NCBI GenBank assembly: GCA_002359185.1
Contig: DEML01000030.1
Location: 205,408 to 230,978, forward strand
Direction: 5' to 3'
DNA length: 25,571 bases
Source: Planctomycetaceae bacterium UBA2671
Lineage (GTDB): Bacteria; Planctomycetota; Planctomycetia; Planctomycetales; Planctomycetaceae
Part shown: in pieces, positions 24,060 to 25,571 of the stretch
Numbering within the stretch: the stretch's first letter is position 1
How the letters are laid out: each line of letters begins with the position of its first letter
The notes under the pieces: generated by a model
What the model was told of the DNA's origin: nothing
The model's database searches: none
What the model saw: the letters and a program-made list of their open reading frames with translations, nothing else
Program-made: the position numbers and the translations under genes

Positions 24060-25502
24060 ATGACAGACGAATCTATGATCGATAACTCATCAGCACAGAA
24101 CTCATCGGAAGAGAATTTAGCACTATCGCCACCTCTGGAACCTCGCAGACGGTCGCGTAAGGAGTTCTATAGCATTTGGGGATCGTCGATTGCTGTCACT
24201 ATTGTTGGTTTTACGATTGCGTGGCTATTTGTTGAGCCCGCTCCCGGAAATCATTTGAAAATCGCAGCCGGTCCCAGTGATGGGAATTATTACGCGACAG
24301 CAAAAAAATATGCAGACGTATTCCAGGAAGCGGGCATCCATCTGGAAATTATTGAAACTGCAGGGACGATTGAAAACTATCGTCTGCTTCAGGACGTCAA
24401 CGACATTAACCTGGCGATTGTCCAGGGAGGAGCTGTCCCGAAGACGCTGGAAAAAACGTCTCTGGAAGCAATCGCCAGTCTGAATTTCGAACCGCTGTGG
24501 ATCTTTCTTCAGGCTGAGAGTGAAATTACGGAAATCCGTGAGTTGAAAGGAAAGCGAATCAGCATTGGTCTGCCCGATAGTGGGACCGAAACGCTGATGC
24601 TCCGCCTTCTGGAAATTAATGGCCTGATTGCTCCCGTTGAAGAGTCAGATGCATCAATAGACTCCACTCCAGAGGAGACGATCGAGTTATTCCGGGAATC
24701 CACTGCAACAGCGATTGCAAAACTACGTGCTGGTGAGCGGGATGCCGTTTGCATGGTTCGCTCGGCTTCCAATCCGGTCATTCGTCAGCTCTTTGAAACA
24801 CCGGAGCTTTCCGCAATGCCCTTTCCCTTGAATAAAACTTATCGGCTGCTGTTTCCTGCCCTCTCGGATATTCAGCTTCAGGAAGGAATTCTGGATCTGA
24901 AAAATCATCAGCCTGCTCAAAATCTCAAACTGATTGCCCCCGCTGCCAACCTGGTCTGTACCCCGGAATTGCACGATGCTTTTGTGCCGTTACTGCTCAA
25001 AGCGGCCACGCTGACCAGCAATGAAGGAAACCTGATTGTTCCGTCTCGGGAGTTTCCGTCATTGGGATATATAGAATTTGAGCCTCATGCAGGAGCCGTC
25101 GATTATTTTCAGTCGGGGGAATCGTTCCTGTATCGCTATCTCCCTTTCTGGCTGGCATCATTCTTGAACCGCATGAAAATTATGGCGGTTCCTTTGCTCA
25201 CGCTTGCCATACCTTTATTCAAAATGGCACCTCCTGCTTACCGCTGGCGAATTCGCTCACGAATTTATCGCTGGTATCGTTTACTTCGCGAAATCGATCA
25301 GGAAAATCTTCGCGACCAAACCACCGTAAACCAGCAGAGATATCTGGAAAAGCTCGATCGAATTGCCTGCGAACTCAGTGAAGTCGATGTCCCGCTTTCT
25401 TACATGGAAGAGTTCTACAATTTACACCTGCACATCGATCTGATCCGTCGTCGCGTATTGGGAGTGACGGATTTGAGTCAGAATTCCGGCACGAACTCCT
25501 GA
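24060..25502 (+). CDS. Membrane-anchored TAXI-family TRAP solute-binding protein
   Basis: From the ATG at 24060 it has 480 residues; the frame extends to a GTG at 23949, but the 37 added residues are not typical and no ribosome site decides between them. A positively charged stretch (RRRSRKEF) and a hydrophobic span (about 38-58) anchor the N-terminus. The binding domain follows (about 64-350). LKIAAGPSDGNYYATAKKYA and VEIIETAGTIENYRLLQ-like text is the TAXI (TRAP-associated extracytoplasmic) signature; GxxxSGT..ML-like text in GLPDSGTETLMLRLL is the ligand loop. A second hydrophobic span (about 361-388) leads to a basic, helical tail of about 90 residues that should lie in the cytoplasm. Classical TAXI proteins are soluble and pair with a fused TRAP permease; none is seen within the last 69 bases, and the next gene lies outside. 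The ligand is unknown. Confidence 0.82.
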   Translation: MTDESMIDNSSAQNSSEENLALSPPLEPRRRSRKEFYSIWGSSIAVTIVGFTIAWLFVEPAPGNHLKIAAGPSDGNYYATAKKYADVFQEAGIHLEIIETAGTIENYRLLQDVNDINLAIVQGGAVPKTLEKTSLEAIASLNFEPLWIFLQAESEITEIRELKGKRISIGLPDSGTETLMLRLLEINGLIAPVEESDASIDSTPEETIELFRESTATAIAKLRAGERDAVCMVRSASNPVIRQLFETPELSAMPFPLNKTYRLLFPALSDIQLQEGILDLKNHQPAQNLKLIAPAANLVCTPELHDAFVPLLLKAATLTSNEGNLIVPSREFPSLGYIEFEPHAGAVDYFQSGESFLYRYLPFWLASFLNRMKIMAVPLLTLAIPLFKMAPPAYRWRIRSRIYRWYRLLREIDQENLRDQTTVNQQRYLEKLDRIACELSEVDVPLSYMEEFYNLHLHIDLIRRRVLGVTDLSQNSGTNS

Positions 25503-25555
25503 AAACAGAGTTTGCGTTCCCATCCAAACTCGCTTATCCTATATGGGTGCGAGCC

Positions 25556-25571
25556 GAGCCATTACTGGCTC
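25556..25571. repeat. Small palindrome at the window edge
   Basis: GAGCCA-TTAC-TGGCTC is a perfect 6-bp stem with a 4-base loop that ends at the last base of the window, 54 bases after the TAXI gene. It may be the start of a longer REP element or terminator that the window cuts off. Confidence 0.35.

Overview
The window looks like a chromosomal segment of a planctomycete (Planctomycetota), probably from the Gimesia/Rubinisphaera side of the phylum. This is inferred from content, not from a marker gene. The grounds are a very long secreted ThuA / discoidin / PVC-dehydrogenase / HEAT-repeat / cytochrome c protein, a secreted formylglycine-type sulfatase, mostly weak Shine-Dalgarno sites, and intergenic spaces full of palindromic repeats of types I associate with planctomycete genomes. 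I see no tRNA, rRNA, CRISPR array, transposase, integrase or phage gene. Most genes are ordinary chromosomal genes.

Layout. Positions 1-4400, plus strand: a two-domain class II aldolase/adducin protein whose second domain has lost its metal ligands, an extended-SDR nucleotide-sugar epimerase/dehydratase, and a secreted sulfatase. Positions 4401-11284, minus strand: a repeat-filled gap, the 1275-residue multidomain haem protein, a PfkB-family (adenosine-kinase-like) sugar kinase, and chorismate mutase/prephenate dehydratase (pheA) with a basic Lys/Ala/Ser tail. Positions 11285-16901, plus strand: a 517-base dnaK leader with strong inverted repeats, dnaK with a textbook terminator, a 540-base gap packed with repeats, and clpB. 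Positions 16902-19588, minus strand: palindromes, then the tightly overlapped modA-modB-modC molybdate importer operon. Positions 19755-25502, plus strand: an ABC exporter half-transporter, a secreted CxxCH protein of a family I cannot name, an Hsp20 small heat-shock protein with its own hairpin terminator, and a membrane-anchored TAXI-type solute-binding protein.

How the genes fit together. DnaK, ClpB and Hsp20 are the three arms of the protein-disaggregation pathway (holdase, Hsp70, Hsp100) and lie within 12 kb, but grpE and dnaJ are absent from the window. The sulfatase, the epimerase and the multidomain oxidoreductase fit the polysaccharide-centred lifestyle of planctomycetes, although they do not form one operon. 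ModABC is a self-contained uptake operon. The most distinctive material is (1) several different families of palindromic REP/REPIN-like repeats, one of them sitting next to the clpB start, (2) two unrelated extracytoplasmic CxxCH proteins, (3) the TAXI protein with membrane segments on both sides of its binding domain, and (4) two proteins with unusual extra parts (PheA tail, aldolase pseudo-domain). I did not find a convincing new defence or mobile system.
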